Of a DNA stretch of 64,000 nt, positions 53,584-64,000 are shown in pieces (position 1 is the stretch's first letter; each line of letters opens with the position of its first letter). A model generated the notes under the pieces. It was not told the origin of the DNA. It saw only the letters and a program-made list of their open reading frames with translations, and ran no database searches. A program made the position numbers and the translations under genes. The DNA is from Pseudomonas simiae (GTDB taxonomy: Bacteria > Pseudomonadota > Gammaproteobacteria > Pseudomonadales > Pseudomonadaceae). The DNA lies in contig NZ_FOKB01000008.1 in assembly GCF_900111895.1 (NCBI RefSeq), positions 248,001 to 312,000 on the forward strand, given 5' to 3'.

Positions 53584-53970
53584 TTAGATCAAGCCTTTCT
53601 TCTGCTTGTAGTCGCGAACGGCCGCCTTGATGGCGTCTTCAGCGAGTACCGAGCAGTGGATTTTCACTGGCGGCAGGGCCAGCTCTTCGGCCAGCTGGGT
53701 GTTGCTGATGGTGACAGCCTCATCCAGGGTCTTGCCTTTCATCCATTCGGTCGCCAGGGAGCTGGAGGCGATAGCGGAACCGCAGCCGTAGGTCTTGAAC
53801 TTGGCATCTTCGATAACGCCGTTGTCGTTGACCTTGATCTGCAGGCGCATCACATCGCCGCACGCCGGAGCGCCAACCATGCCGGTGCCGACATCTGGGT
53901 CTTCCGCGTCCATCTTGCCGACGTTACGCGGGTTTTCGTAGTGGTCGATGACCTTTTCGCTGTAAGCCAT
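53584..53970 (-). CDS. iscU: IscU, Fe-S cluster scaffold
   Basis: A 128-residue scaffold. Ligand cysteines are in [18 protein letters not shown] and KIHCSVLAE, and the chaperone-binding motif LPPVK immediately precedes the last. Length and start [16 protein letters not shown] are standard. It follows iscS after a 99-base gap and precedes iscA by 28 bases. Confidence 0.97.
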   Translation of the reverse strand: MAYSEKVIDHYENPRNVGKMDAEDPDVGTGMVGAPACGDVMRLQIKVNDNGVIEDAKFKTYGCGSAIASSSLATEWMKGKTLDEAVTISNTQLAEELALPPVKIHCSVLAEDAIKAAVRDYKQKKGLI

Positions 53971-54069
53971 GGTACTGAATCCTCACTCATCAGGGCCGCT
54001 CTGGAACCCTGTAGAAACGCCTGCGTTTTCCGCCACGTTCCTACAGAGCTGGGGTGGCGGCTTCTATAG

Positions 54070-55284
54070 TTAGTGTGCCGCCCACTCGATCTTGGAAATA
54101 TCGACGCCGTCTTTGTACATGTCCCACAGCGGCGACAGAACGCGCAGCTTGTTGACGGCTTCGCAGACTTTCTGCGCGGCGTAGTCGACTTGTTCTTCGG
54201 TGGTGAAGCGGCCGAACGTAAAGCGGATCGAGCTGTGTGCCAATTCGTCGTTGCGGCCCAGGGCGCGCAGCACATACGAAGGCTCAAGGGACGCCGAGGT
54301 ACAGGCCGAACCGGACGAAACCGCCAGGTCCTTGAGTGCCATGATCAGCGACTCGCCTTCGACGTAGTTGAAGCTCAAATTAAGGTTGTGCGGTACACGG
54401 GCGGTCATGCTGCCGTTGATGTACAGCTCCTCAAGGTTCTCGACCTGCTTGTAGAAGCGATCACTCAGGGCCTTGATGCGCACGTTTTCGGCAGCCATGT
54501 CTTCCTTGGCTACACGGAAGGCTTCGCCCATGCCGACGATCTGGTGGGTCGCCAGGGTGCCCGAACGCATGCCGCGCTCGTGACCGCCGCCGTGCATGGT
54601 GGCTTCGATGCGCACGCGTGGCTTGCGGCTCACGTACAGGGCGCCGATGCCTTTAGGGCCGTAGGTCTTGTGGGCAGAGAACGACATCAGGTCGACCTTC
54701 AGTTTCGACAGGTCGATATCGACCTTGCCGGTGGACTGAGCAGCGTCGACGTGCAGCAGGATACCCTTCGAGCGAGTCAGCTCGCCGATGGCCGCGATGT
54801 CGTTGATGGTGCCGATTTCGTTGTTCACGTGGATCACGGAAACCAGAATGGTGTCTTCACGCAGCGCGGCTTCGATCATGGCCGGGGTGACGATACCGTC
54901 GGTGGTTGGCTCGAGGTAGGTGACCTCGAAACCTTCACGCTCCAGTTGGCGCATGGTGTCGAGGACAGCCTTGTGCTCAATCTTGGTGGTGATCAGGTGT
55001 TTGCCTTTGGTCGCGTAGAAATGCGCCGCGCCCTTGATAGCCAGGTTGTCGGACTCGGTGGCACCGGAGGTCCAGACGATTTCACGCGGATCGGCATTGA
55101 CCAGATCAGCGACTTGGCGACGCGCGTTCTCGACCGCTTCCTCGGCTTTCCAGCCGAATACGTGGGAACGGGAGGCTGGGTTGCCGAAGTTTCCGTCAAC
55201 CAGCAGGCATTCGCTCATCTTTTGCGCGACACGCGGATCAACCGGGGTGGTCGCTGAGTAATCAAGGTAAATCGGCAATTTCAT
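54070..55284 (-). CDS. iscS: Cysteine desulfurase IscS
   Basis: A 404-residue PLP enzyme that supplies sulfur from cysteine for clusters and tRNA thiolation. The PLP lysine is in [10 protein letters not shown], and the active-site Cys loop is SGSACTSAS. It starts [16 protein letters not shown]. It follows iscR after 50 bases and precedes iscU in the isc operon. Confidence 0.97.
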   Translation of the reverse strand: MKLPIYLDYSATTPVDPRVAQKMSECLLVDGNFGNPASRSHVFGWKAEEAVENARRQVADLVNADPREIVWTSGATESDNLAIKGAAHFYATKGKHLITTKIEHKAVLDTMRQLEREGFEVTYLEPTTDGIVTPAMIEAALREDTILVSVIHVNNEIGTINDIAAIGELTRSKGILLHVDAAQSTGKVDIDLSKLKVDLMSFSAHKTYGPKGIGALYVSRKPRVRIEATMHGGGHERGMRSGTLATHQIVGMGEAFRVAKEDMAAENVRIKALSDRFYKQVENLEELYINGSMTARVPHNLNLSFNYVEGESLIMALKDLAVSSGSACTSASLEPSYVLRALGRNDELAHSSIRFTFGRFTTEEQVDYAAQKVCEAVNKLRVLSPLWDMYKDGVDISKIEWAAH

Positions 55285-55334
55285 GGACTTTCTCCTAAAT
55301 CAGGCTGGCTGGCGTGCCGTTAGCTCTGCGGCTG

Positions 55335-55826
55335 TTACTCGACGGCGGACGCTTCGATCTTGTCCAGACGCGGCGCCTTGGTATTGCAACGGCGCTGGTC
55401 CTGACGCTGGGCTACTTCTTGCACCTCACGGCGAGTCACAAGATCAGCCAAGCTGATACCACTCAAAAACTCATGGATCTGCAGGCTCAAGTCACACCAC
55501 AGGTGGTGTGTCAGGCAGGTGTCGCCGGCGTGGCAATCACCCAGGCCCTGGCATTTGGTGGCGTCGACGGATTCGTTGACCGCGTCGATCACCTGAGCGA
55601 CCTGGATACCCTGCATGTCGCGGGACAACTGGTAACCACCGCCTGGCCCGCGCACACTGGAAACCAGGTTGCTACGGCGCAATTTGGCGAACAGCTGTTC
55701 GAGGTAGGACAGGGAAATGCCTTGGCGCTCAGAGATATCGGCCAGGGACACCGGCCCAGTTTGCGCATGCAAAGCCAGGTCGAGCATGGCAGTCACCGCG
55801 TATCGGCCTTTTGTAGTCAGTCTCAT
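55335..55826 (-). CDS. iscR: IscR, [2Fe-2S] Rrf2-family regulator
   Basis: A 163-residue Rrf2-type repressor. The N-terminal winged helix (about residues 1-60) is followed by the cluster cysteines in [13 protein letters not shown]. With its cluster it represses its own operon. The start [14 protein letters not shown] at 55826 is the family start. Two IscR-like sites cover its promoter. Confidence 0.96.
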   Translation of the reverse strand: MRLTTKGRYAVTAMLDLALHAQTGPVSLADISERQGISLSYLEQLFAKLRRSNLVSSVRGPGGGYQLSRDMQGIQVAQVIDAVNESVDATKCQGLGDCHAGDTCLTHHLWCDLSLQIHEFLSGISLADLVTRREVQEVAQRQDQRRCNTKAPRLDKIEASAVE

Positions 55827-55859
55827 GGACAAGTACCAAGGTGTTTCAGAATGGGAGCA

Positions 55860-55888
55860 AGTATGCGATTCCCGAGTATTTAAGTCAA
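55860..55888 (-). promoter_or_regulatory. Predicted promoter of the isc operon
   Basis: On the minus strand TTGACT (+ 55883-55888) and CATACT (+ 55860-55865) are 17 bases apart, upstream of iscR. The -35 lies inside the IscR site at 55868-55892. Confidence 0.6.
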
Positions 55889-55892
55889 CTAT
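55868..55892 (-). promoter_or_regulatory. IscR type-1 site (proximal)
   Basis: Minus strand ATAGTTGACTTAAATACTCG and on matches the E. coli IscR type-1 consensus at 22 of 25 positions (counted by eye). It overlaps the promoter, the expected place for autorepression. Confidence 0.75.
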
Positions 55893-55917
55893 AAGACCTA
55901 GTACTTTAGTCAGGATT
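55893..55917 (-). promoter_or_regulatory. Second, weaker IscR-like site
   Basis: A second GACT-centred element (CCTGACTAAAGTACTAGG) adjoins the first upstream; about 16-17 of 25 consensus positions fit. Tandem IscR sites are typical of iscR promoters. Confidence 0.5.
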
Positions 55918-56003
55918 ACCCGTAAAAAGGGCGCGCGAATCATAGCAGGATGGGGTGAGCACGAACAGCAGGAACAGGGCCAGGCAGAAATCGAGAGCAA
56001 AAT

Positions 56004-56091
56004 GTGGGAGGGGGCTTGCCCCCCGATGACAGCAGGTCAGCCAATAAATCCATGGCTGACAGACCGCTATCGGGGGCAAGCCCCCTCCCAC
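56004..56091. repeat. Paired inverted REP element (REPIN), GGGGGCTTGCCCCC type
   Basis: The arms GTGGGAGGGGGCTTGCCCCC and its mirror image are separated by a spacer of about 42 bases with its own inverted repeat (GTCAGCC/GGCTGAC). It lies between iscR and cysE. It belongs to a different REP type from the others in the window. Confidence 0.88.
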
Positions 56092-56117
56092 AGGGAATCT
56101 CGGGTGATCCTCAGACC

Positions 56118-56900
56118 TCAGCCAGCCTTGGTGGCAGTTTCGCTCTTGATTTCGGCGAAGTCTTCTTCGCGCAACTCAGGCAGATCTTTCGCACAGTAGC
56201 TGCTGCCCAGCTCCTTCAGCGCGCCGCACATGCCGTCCAACTTGCCATCCACCGCCTGCAGATGGTCGAGCAATTGGCCAATGGCGCGTGCCACAGGGTC
56301 GGGCATGTCTTCGCTGACGCCGTAGGCATCGAAGCCGATCTTCTCGGCCATGGCCTTGCGCTTGGCTTCCTGCTCATCGCCGACTTCCGGCTTGACGATG
56401 ATTCGGCCAGGAATACCCACCACAGTTGCGCCAGGCGGCACCGCCTTGGTCACCACGGCATTGGAGCCGACCTTGGCGCCCGCGCCGACGGTGAACGGGC
56501 CAAGCACCTTCGCGCCCGCCCCCACCACCACGCCATCACCCAAGGTTGGGTGGCGCTTACCTTTGTTCCAGCTGGTACCACCAAGCGTCACGCCCTGGTA
56601 GAGGGTCACGTCATCGCCGATTTCAGCGGTCTCGCCAATCACGATGCCCATACCATGATCAATGAAGAAGCGGCGCCCCACCTTGGCCCCCGGATGAATC
56701 TCGATCCCGGTCAGCCACCGACCAAAGTTCGACACCAACCGAGCCAGCCATTTCCAACCCATACCCCACAAGGCACCGGACAGCCGGTGAATCCAGATGG
56801 CGTGCATGCCCGGGTAGCACGTCAGCACTTCAAAGGCGTTGCGCGCCGCCGGGTCACGGTGGAAAACACTCTGGATATCTTCTCGCAAACGCTCGAACAT
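56118..56900 (-). CDS. cysE: Serine O-acetyltransferase
   Basis: A 260-residue hexapeptide-repeat enzyme forming O-acetylserine, the precursor of cysteine. The catalytic region [20 protein letters not shown] and the following hexapeptide coil ([20 protein letters not shown]) are clear. It has a longer C-terminal tail than the short plant-like forms. It is next to the isc operon, which uses cysteine, and follows trmJ by 2 bases on the same strand. Confidence 0.94.
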   Translation of the reverse strand: MFERLREDIQSVFHRDPAARNAFEVLTCYPGMHAIWIHRLSGALWGMGWKWLARLVSNFGRWLTGIEIHPGAKVGRRFFIDHGMGIVIGETAEIGDDVTLYQGVTLGGTSWNKGKRHPTLGDGVVVGAGAKVLGPFTVGAGAKVGSNAVVTKAVPPGATVVGIPGRIIVKPEVGDEQEAKRKAMAEKIGFDAYGVSEDMPDPVARAIGQLLDHLQAVDGKLDGMCGALKELGSSYCAKDLPELREEDFAEIKSETATKAG

Positions 56901-56902
56901 TT

Positions 56903-57673
56903 TTAATCCTTCCGCTTAAGAAGCTCGCCACGGGCCGCTTTCTGGGTCTCCGTGAGGATGCCACGCAATATATTCATTTCCGCCCGGCTGACCGAGCTGC
57001 GTCCGTAAAGGCGACGCAGGCGCGCCATCAAGTGCCGTGGTTTTTCAGGATCGAGGAATTCGATGGCCACCAGGGTTTGCTCCAGGTGCTCATAGAACCG
57101 CTCCAACTCGTCCATGGTGGCCAACTCGCCACTTTTGGTCGACGCAACCTCTTCCTTCTCTACCTTGCTCGGCTGACCAGCAGCGGCCAGCCAGGCCATG
57201 CGCACTTCGTAAGTCAACACCTGCACCGCGGCCCCGAGGTTCAACGAACTGAACTCAGGGTCTGATGGGATGTGCACGTGGTAATGACATCGCTGCAGCT
57301 CTTCATTGGTCAGGCCGGAATCTTCACGGCCAAAGACCAAGGCGATTTCAGCGCCGCCCGCGGCCTCCTCGACCACTTTGGTTCCGCATTCACGCGGATC
57401 GAGCAGCGGCCAGGGGATGCGACGGTCGCGGGCGCTGGTGCCGAGCACCAGATTGCAGCCGACCAAGGCGTCCTCCAAGGTGGCGACGACCTGGGCCTTT
57501 TCGAGGAGGTCATTGGCGCCGGACGCACGGGCATCGGCCTCGTGGTGCGGGAACACGCGCGGTTCGACCAGCACCAGGCGCGTCAGCCCCATGTTTTTCA
57601 TGGCTCGCGCCACCCCGCCGATGTTGCCGGGATGACTGGTATTGACCAAGACGACACGAATGTTTTGCAGCAA
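56903..57673 (-). CDS. trmJ: tRNA (cytidine/uridine-32-2'-O)-methyltransferase TrmJ
   Basis: A 256-residue SPOUT methyltransferase methylating the 2'-O of position 32 in tRNAs. Markers are [17 protein letters not shown] near residue 11, [13 protein letters not shown], and the knot-forming [19 protein letters not shown]. The C-terminal domain is about 90 residues, as in TrmJ. It is divergent from suhB and 2 bases from cysE. This three-gene order (suhB, trmJ, cysE, then isc) is conserved in pseudomonads. Confidence 0.93.
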   Translation of the reverse strand: MLQNIRVVLVNTSHPGNIGGVARAMKNMGLTRLVLVEPRVFPHHEADARASGANDLLEKAQVVATLEDALVGCNLVLGTSARDRRIPWPLLDPRECGTKVVEEAAGGAEIALVFGREDSGLTNEELQRCHYHVHIPSDPEFSSLNLGAAVQVLTYEVRMAWLAAAGQPSKVEKEEVASTKSGELATMDELERFYEHLEQTLVAIEFLDPEKPRHLMARLRRLYGRSSVSRAEMNILRGILTETQKAARGELLKRKD

Positions 57674-57754
57674 GGGAGGCGCTCTCGGACACGGGAAAGG
57701 GGAGCAAATCTTACAGAACAGCCTAAGGTTATGCCATGAAAGCTAACGTCGTCC

Positions 57755-57782
57755 TTCACCTGAAGAAAGTTTCTGCTAGAAT
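57755..57782 (+). promoter_or_regulatory. Predicted suhB promoter
   Basis: TTCACC and TAGAAT are separated by 16 bases, about 37 bases upstream of the suhB ATG. Confidence 0.55.
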
Positions 57783-57818
57783 GCCCGGCTTTCTTTAACA
57801 ACCTTAGGTGACACATCC

Positions 57819-58634
57819 ATGCAGCCCATGCTGAATATCGCGCTGCGCGCCGCCCGCAGCGCCAGTGAATTGATCTTCCGCTCCATCGAGCGCCTGGATA
57901 CCATCAAGGTCGACGAAAAAGACGCCAAGGATTATGTATCCGAGGTGGATCGCGCCGCCGAACAGAAAATCATCGACGCTCTGCGCAAGGCCTACCCTAC
58001 CCACGGCATCCTCGGCGAAGAAACCGGCCTGCACAAAGGCAGCGGCGAAGGCGAAGACTACCTGTGGATCATCGACCCACTGGATGGCACCACCAACTTC
58101 CTGCGCGGCATCCCGCACTTTGCCGTGAGCATCGCGTGCAAATACCGTGGTCGCCTGGAACACGCCGTTGTTCTCGACCCAGTCCGCCAGGAAGAATTCA
58201 CCGCCAGCCGTGGCCGTGGCGCACAGCTCAATGGTCGTCGCCTGCGCGTAAGTGGCCGCACCAGCCTGGACGGCGCCCTGCTGGGTACTGGCTTCCCGTT
58301 CCGTGATGACCAGATGGACAACCTGGAAAACTACCTGGGCATGTTCCGCGCCCTGGTTGGCCAGACCGCCGGCATCCGCCGCGCTGGCGCAGCAAGCCTG
58401 GACCTGGCTTACGTTGCCGCCGGTCGCTTTGATGCCTTCTGGGAGTCGGGCCTGTCCGAGTGGGACATGGCTGCAGGCGCCCTGCTGATCCAGGAAGCAG
58501 GCGGCCTGGTGAGCGACTTCACCGGCGGTCACGACTTCCTTGAGAAAGGCCACGTGGTTGCCGGCAACACCAAATGCTTCAAGGCAGTCCTGACGGCGAT
58601 CCAGCCGCACCTGCCGGCCTCGCTGAAGCGCTAA
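57819..58634 (+). CDS. suhB: Inositol monophosphatase family protein SuhB
   Basis: A 271-residue Mg-dependent phosphatase of the IMPase family; E. coli SuhB is also a partner in rRNA antitermination. Metal motifs are GEETGL, WIIDPLDGTTNFLRG and SEWDMAAGALL. The start MQPMLNIALRAARSASEL is clear. It is divergent from trmJ. The terminator follows it directly. Confidence 0.95.
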   Translation: MQPMLNIALRAARSASELIFRSIERLDTIKVDEKDAKDYVSEVDRAAEQKIIDALRKAYPTHGILGEETGLHKGSGEGEDYLWIIDPLDGTTNFLRGIPHFAVSIACKYRGRLEHAVVLDPVRQEEFTASRGRGAQLNGRRLRVSGRTSLDGALLGTGFPFRDDQMDNLENYLGMFRALVGQTAGIRRAGAASLDLAYVAAGRFDAFWESGLSEWDMAAGALLIQEAGGLVSDFTGGHDFLEKGHVVAGNTKCFKAVLTAIQPHLPASLKR

Positions 58635-58646
58635 GCGGGCGAGCAC

Positions 58647-58677
58647 AAAAAAAGCACCCCTCGGGGTGCTTTTTTTA
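58647..58677 (+). terminator. suhB terminator
   Basis: Stem AGCACCCC/GGGGTGCT flanked by A- and T-runs. It lies between the convergent suhB and glycine-zipper genes and should act both ways. Confidence 0.92.
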
Positions 58678-58692
58678 TGCCTGCAGAACCGG

Positions 58693-59235
58693 TTATTGCT
58701 GGTTCTGACCCAGGATCAGACGACCTTCTTTGTCGACTGGAATCTGGCTGCCAGGGTCGCGCTCCATACGCACGGAACCTTCCTTACCGTCCAGGTTGTA
58801 ACGCACGTCGTACCCAACAACCTTGTCGCTGATGTCATTGACGGTGTTACAACGGGTTTGCGTAGTGGTGTAGGTATCGCGGTTCTGCATACCCTCTTGA
58901 ACCTTGTTACCGGCGTAGCCACCACCGACCGCACCGGCCACGGTGGCCAATTTCTTACCATTACCACCACCGATCTGATTACCCAGCAAGCCACCCGCCA
59001 GGGCGCCTACAACGGTACCGGCGATTTGATGTTGATCCTGCACCGGACGCTGCCGGGTCACGGTGACGTCCTTGCAGACTTCACGGGGAGTCTTTATCTG
59101 GGTTTTAACCGGCTGCACCGCCAGCACTTGCGCATACTCAGGGCCGCTTTTTACCAGGCTGTAGGTGGCAACAGCACCCCCGGCTGTTACACCGACAGCA
59201 CCCAATACCGCACCAACCAGCAACGACTTGTTCAC
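58693..59235 (-). CDS. Glycine-zipper 2TM domain envelope protein
   Basis: A 180-residue protein with an N-terminal hydrophobic segment (LLVGAVLGAVGVTAGG) and a central glycine-zipper region (GALAGGLLGNQIGGGNGKK, GAVGGGYAGN) typical of the SlyB/17-kDa antigen type. A Cys-containing C-terminal domain follows. It is probably an envelope protein that inserts into or spans a membrane. GTG at 59235 is chosen because AGGAGG lies 6 bases before it; an ATG 7 codons upstream lies before that site. It is conserved between suhB and secF in pseudomonads. Function is unknown. Confidence 0.82.
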   Translation of the reverse strand: MNKSLLVGAVLGAVGVTAGGAVATYSLVKSGPEYAQVLAVQPVKTQIKTPREVCKDVTVTRQRPVQDQHQIAGTVVGALAGGLLGNQIGGGNGKKLATVAGAVGGGYAGNKVQEGMQNRDTYTTTQTRCNTVNDISDKVVGYDVRYNLDGKEGSVRMERDPGSQIPVDKEGRLILGQNQQ

Positions 59236-59295
59236 GTTGAACCTCCTGACCATCACAAGCGGACCGAAACGTCCGCGCTATACCCAGCCTTGGAG

Positions 59296-59330
59296 CAAAA
59301 AAAAAGGCGCGAGTTCAATTCTCGCGCCTT
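59296..59330 (-). terminator. secF terminator
   Basis: On the minus strand the stem AGGCGCGAG/CTCGCGCCT is followed by a run of nine T, about 28 bases after the secF stop. Confidence 0.93.
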
Positions 59331-59358
59331 TCTTGTCACAGCGATCAACAAGCGCCCA

Positions 59359-60273
59359 TCAAGGGCGGTCGTCGACCTCCTTGCCAGTGCTGGCCGGAGG
59401 GATAAGGTCTTCGCTGTTGAGGTTCAGCCAGATCAGCACCACGTTGGCGATGTAGATCGACGAGTAGGTGCCCGCCAGAACGCCGATGAACAGCGCCAGG
59501 GAGAAGCCCCACAGGTTGTCGCCGCCGAAGATCATCAGCGCAGCGATCGCCAGCAAGGTGGAGATCGACGTCGCCATGGTCCGCAGCAGGGTCTGGGTGG
59601 TCGAAATGTTGATGTTCTCGATCAACGTCGCCTTGCGCAGCACACGGAAGTTCTCACGAACCCGGTCGAATACCACGATGGTGTCGTTGAGGGAGTAACC
59701 AATGATCGCCAGCACCGCCGCCAACACCGTCAGGTCGAAGGTAATCTGGAAGTACGCCAGGATGCCTACGGTCACGATCACGTCGTGGATCAGCGACACA
59801 ATGGCGCCGACACCGAACTTCCACTGAAAGCGGAACGCCAGGTAGATCATGATGCCGACCAGCGCCATCAGCATGCCGAGGCCGCCCTGGTCGCGCAGCT
59901 CTTCACCGACCTGCGGGCCTACGAACTCGACGCGCTTGACCGACGCAGGGTTGTCACCGCCGACCTTTTGCAAGGCCTCGGCTACCTGGTGACCCAGTTG
60001 CGGGTCTTCGCCCGGCATACGCACCAGCAGGTCGGTAGTTGCACCAAAGCTCTGCACGATGGCTTCGTGATAGCCGGCCTTGACCAGCTCGCTGCGCACC
60101 AGGGTGACGTCGGCCGGCTTCTCGTAGGTCAGCTCGATGAGCGTACCGCCGGTGAAGTCCAGACCGTAGTTCAGGCCCTTATGGAACCAGCTGAACAACG
60201 CCAGAACGGTAAGGAGCACGGTGACGCCGAACGCAACGTTGCGAACGCCCATGAAGTTGATTGTACGTAACAT
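59359..60273 (-). CDS. secF: Protein translocase subunit SecF
   Basis: A 304-residue inner-membrane protein that, with SecD, uses the proton gradient to help secretion across the Sec channel. Six membrane segments are expected; the start MLRTINFMGVRN and the LDFTGGTLIEL and SLNDTIVVFDRVREN motifs match. It follows secD by 9 bases. Confidence 0.96.
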   Translation of the reverse strand: MLRTINFMGVRNVAFGVTVLLTVLALFSWFHKGLNYGLDFTGGTLIELTYEKPADVTLVRSELVKAGYHEAIVQSFGATTDLLVRMPGEDPQLGHQVAEALQKVGGDNPASVKRVEFVGPQVGEELRDQGGLGMLMALVGIMIYLAFRFQWKFGVGAIVSLIHDVIVTVGILAYFQITFDLTVLAAVLAIIGYSLNDTIVVFDRVRENFRVLRKATLIENINISTTQTLLRTMATSISTLLAIAALMIFGGDNLWGFSLALFIGVLAGTYSSIYIANVVLIWLNLNSEDLIPPASTGKEVDDRP

Positions 60274-60282
60274 GGCAGCCCC

Positions 60283-62154
60283 TTAAATCCACAACTTCTT
60301 GAAGTCACGCCCGCCAAAGATCAGGTTGACCATTGCGCGGGTCACCATGATGGCCGTGAACATCGAGGTAAAGATACCGAGGGACATGGTCACCGCAAAA
60401 CCTTTGACCGGGCCGGTACCCATGGCAAAGAGAATCCCGCCGACCAACAGAGTGGTCAGGTTGGAGTCGAGAATCGCGGTAAATGCCCGGCCGAAGCCTT
60501 CGTTGATTGCACGCTGCACGGTCATGCCCGCCGCGATCTCTTCACGAATCCGCGAGAAGATCAGTACGTTGGCGTCAACCGCCATACCCATGGTGAGTAC
60601 GATACCGGCGATACCTGGCAGGGTCAGTGTAGCGCCCAGCAGCGACATCAAGGCCAGCAGCATCACCATGTTGCCCGCCAGGGCCACGGTGGCGATGACG
60701 CCGAAGAAGCGGTAGATGGCGATGATGAACAGCGACACGAACAACATGCCCCACAGCGCCGCATCGACGCCCTTGGTAATGTTGTCGGCACCCAGGCTCG
60801 GGCCGATGGTACGTTCTTCAGCGAAGTACATCGGTGCCGCCAGGCCACCGGCACGCAGCAGCAGCGCCAGTTCCGAGGACTCGCCCTGGCCATTCAGGCC
60901 AGTGATACGGAATTGCGCACCCAGTGGCGACTGAATGGTCGCCAGGCTGATGATCTTCTTCTCTTCCTTGAAGGTCTGAACCGGTACGTCTTTCTCGACG
61001 CCGTTGACCATCTGCTTGGTGTAGGTGGTGATCGGGCGTTGCTCGATGAAGATCACCGCCATGCTGCGACCGACGTTGCTGCGCGTGGCGCGGCTCATCA
61101 GTTCGCCACCATGACCATCCAGGCGGATGTTCACTTCAGGGGTGCCGTGCTCACCAAAACCAGCCTTGGCATCCGTCACCTGGTCACCGGTGATGATCAA
61201 GCCACGCTCGATCAACGCTGGAGGACGGTTGCCTTCGCGGAATTCGAACTCTTCGGCGGTGGCGCGGGTAGCACCCGGCTCAGCCGCCAGGCGGAACTCC
61301 AGGTTGGCGGTCTTGCCCAGGATACGCTTGGCTTCAGCGGTGTCCTGCACACCCGGCAGCTCAACCACGATGCGGTTGGCGCCCTGGCGCTGCACGATAG
61401 GCTCGGCCACACCCAGCTCGTTGACGCGGTTACGCACCGTGGTCAGGTTCTGCTTGATCGAGTATTCGCGGATTTCCGCGATCTTGGCCGGGCTCATCGC
61501 CAGACGCAGCACAGCCTGACCATTCAAGTCGGCCGGTACGATATCGAAATCGTTGAAGTTTTTGCGGATCAGTGCACGGGCCTGTTCGCGGGACGCTTCG
61601 TCAGAGAAGCCCAGCTGGATGGCACCATTGAGCTGCGGCAGGCTGCGATAACGCAGGCGCTCTTTACGCAGCAGGCTCTTCACGTCGCCTTCGTAGACTT
61701 TAAGACGTGCATCGAGAGCCTTGTCCATGTCGACTTCCAGCAGGAAGTGCACACCACCGGACAAGTCCAGACCCAGCTTCATCGGGTGCGCGCCAATGCT
61801 GCGCAACCATTGCGGCGTGGTCTGTGCCAGGTTGAGTGCGACAACGTAGTCGTCACCCATGACCTTGCGCACGACGTCTTTGGCCGGCAATTGGTCTTCT
61901 TGCTTGGTCAGGCGTAACAAGCCGCCCTTCGCACCAGCTGCCAATGTTGCCGCTTTAACCTGGATGCCCGCGTCGTTGAGCGCTTTGCTCGCGCGTTCCA
62001 GATCAGCCTGATTGACCTGCAGCGTAGTGCTGGCGCCAGAGATCTGGATCGCCGGGTCATCAGGATAGAGATTGGGAGCGGAATAAATAAAACCGATCGC
62101 CAGCACCGCCAGGATCAGTACGTATTTCCACAGAGGGTATTTGTTCAGCATCAC
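60283..62154 (-). CDS. secD: Protein translocase subunit SecD
   Basis: A 623-residue inner-membrane protein with a large periplasmic domain and six membrane segments. LGLDLSGGVHFLLEVD and the C-terminal DANVLIFSRIREE motifs match. The start could be either of two adjacent ATG codons. It follows yajC and precedes secF in the normal order. Confidence 0.96.
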   Translation of the reverse strand: MMLNKYPLWKYVLILAVLAIGFIYSAPNLYPDDPAIQISGASTTLQVNQADLERASKALNDAGIQVKAATLAAGAKGGLLRLTKQEDQLPAKDVVRKVMGDDYVVALNLAQTTPQWLRSIGAHPMKLGLDLSGGVHFLLEVDMDKALDARLKVYEGDVKSLLRKERLRYRSLPQLNGAIQLGFSDEASREQARALIRKNFNDFDIVPADLNGQAVLRLAMSPAKIAEIREYSIKQNLTTVRNRVNELGVAEPIVQRQGANRIVVELPGVQDTAEAKRILGKTANLEFRLAAEPGATRATAEEFEFREGNRPPALIERGLIITGDQVTDAKAGFGEHGTPEVNIRLDGHGGELMSRATRSNVGRSMAVIFIEQRPITTYTKQMVNGVEKDVPVQTFKEEKKIISLATIQSPLGAQFRITGLNGQGESSELALLLRAGGLAAPMYFAEERTIGPSLGADNITKGVDAALWGMLFVSLFIIAIYRFFGVIATVALAGNMVMLLALMSLLGATLTLPGIAGIVLTMGMAVDANVLIFSRIREEIAAGMTVQRAINEGFGRAFTAILDSNLTTLLVGGILFAMGTGPVKGFAVTMSLGIFTSMFTAIMVTRAMVNLIFGGRDFKKLWI

Positions 62155-62213
62155 GCCGCCCGCTTATAACGCGGGGCGCCTTGCGCGCCCCGTCGATTGG
62201 TAAAGGTTGTTAC

Positions 62214-62552
62214 TTAGATCGCTTTGAGCGTGCCTTTAGGCAGCGTGGCGGCGATGGCGCCCTTCTGGAACTTCATTTCTACGGTGTCGGACACTTCCAG
62301 AACCACGAAAGCGTCGGAAACCTTGGTGATCTTGCCAGCGATGCCGCCGGTGGTCACAACTTCGTCACCTTTCTGCAGGCTGCCCAGCAGGTTCTTCTGC
62401 TCTTTGGCGCGCTTGGCCTGTGGACGCCAGATCATCAGGTAGAAGATGACCAGGAAACCGACCAGGAAAATCCACTCGAAACCACCACCCATAGGGCCGG
62501 CAGCAGCAGGCGCAGCGGCATCCGCCATGGCGTTAGAGATAAAAAAGCTCAT
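62214..62552 (-). CDS. yajC: YajC, Sec translocase accessory subunit
   Basis: A 112-residue inner-membrane protein with a single membrane helix (FEWIFLVGFLVIFYLMI, about residues 25-41) and a cytosolic tail with the QKGDEVVTTGGIAGKI motif. It associates with SecDF. It lies 59 bases before secD and 43 bases after tgt. Confidence 0.95.
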   Translation of the reverse strand: MSFFISNAMADAAAPAAAGPMGGGFEWIFLVGFLVIFYLMIWRPQAKRAKEQKNLLGSLQKGDEVVTTGGIAGKITKVSDAFVVLEVSDTVEMKFQKGAIAATLPKGTLKAI

Positions 62553-62595
62553 TTAGCACTCCAGTTGCAAATAGTGAATCTTAGGGTCGGAAAAC

Positions 62596-64000
<1,405 letters not shown>

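Overview
This window is 64 kb of chromosome from a GC-rich gammaproteobacterium, almost certainly Pseudomonas of the P. fluorescens group. The evidence is gene content, order and repeats. The run purT, DUF1289, nudix, L,D-transpeptidase, nagRABFE, purL, mltF, guaAB, xseA, M23 peptidase, leuA, der-bamB-yfgM-hisS-ispG-rodZ-pilF-rlmN-ndk, isc, cysE, trmJ, suhB, secFD-yajC, tgt, queA follows, as I recall it, the conserved Pseudomonas layout (about PA3751 to PA3824 in P. aeruginosa). Paired inverted REP elements typical of P. fluorescens relatives sit in many gaps. No rRNA, tRNA, IS element, prophage or CRISPR array was found.

Layout. 1-4.1 kb: the 5' part of purT, a small VUT membrane protein, DUF1289 plus gamma-carbonic anhydrase, two Nudix hydrolases and an L,D-transpeptidase. 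4.2-11.5 kb: a complete GlcNAc operon nagR-nagA-nagB(II)-nagF-nagE, preceded by an array of TGGTAT half-sites; uptake and phosphorylation run through a self-contained PTS (EIIA-HPr-EI fusion plus EIIC-EIIB), followed by deacetylation and deamination to fructose-6-P. 11.5-12.2 kb: a higBA module whose toxin gene carries a one-base frameshift. 12.4-18.4 kb: a Nif3-like small protein, purL and mltF. 18.4-26.9 kb: a trehalose PTS operon (treB, treC, carbohydrate porin, EIIA-HPr-EI fusion, orphan EIIB-like protein) transcribed divergently from treR. 26.9-28.4 kb: an APH(3')-like kinase and a lipoprotein. 28.7-33.5 kb: guaA, guaB, a double zinc-ribbon protein and a TSUP permease. 33.6-38.7 kb: a LysR regulator, xseA, an M23 peptidase and leuA behind a 324-base leader. 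38.9-40.8 kb: an aminotransferase/omega-amidase pair. 40.9-50.1 kb: the long ndk-to-der gene run. 50.2-55.9 kb: the iscRSUA-hscBA-fdx-iscX operon under two IscR-like sites. 56.1-64 kb: cysE, trmJ, suhB, a glycine-zipper protein, secF, secD, yajC, tgt and partial queA.

Most of the window is housekeeping. The accessory parts are the trehalose block, the higBA remnant, the APH gene and the REP elements. The observation I rate highest is an EIIB-like domain whose phosphorylatable Cys is replaced by Ala. It appears twice: fused to the C-terminus of NagE, and as a free 92-residue protein next to the trehalose EIIA-HPr-EI gene. Both copies keep the surrounding TRxRV signature, which suggests a retained non-catalytic role. 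Other leads are a 25-codon leucine-containing reading frame upstream of leuA, the frameshifted higB, and a hybrid REP element between treB and treC.
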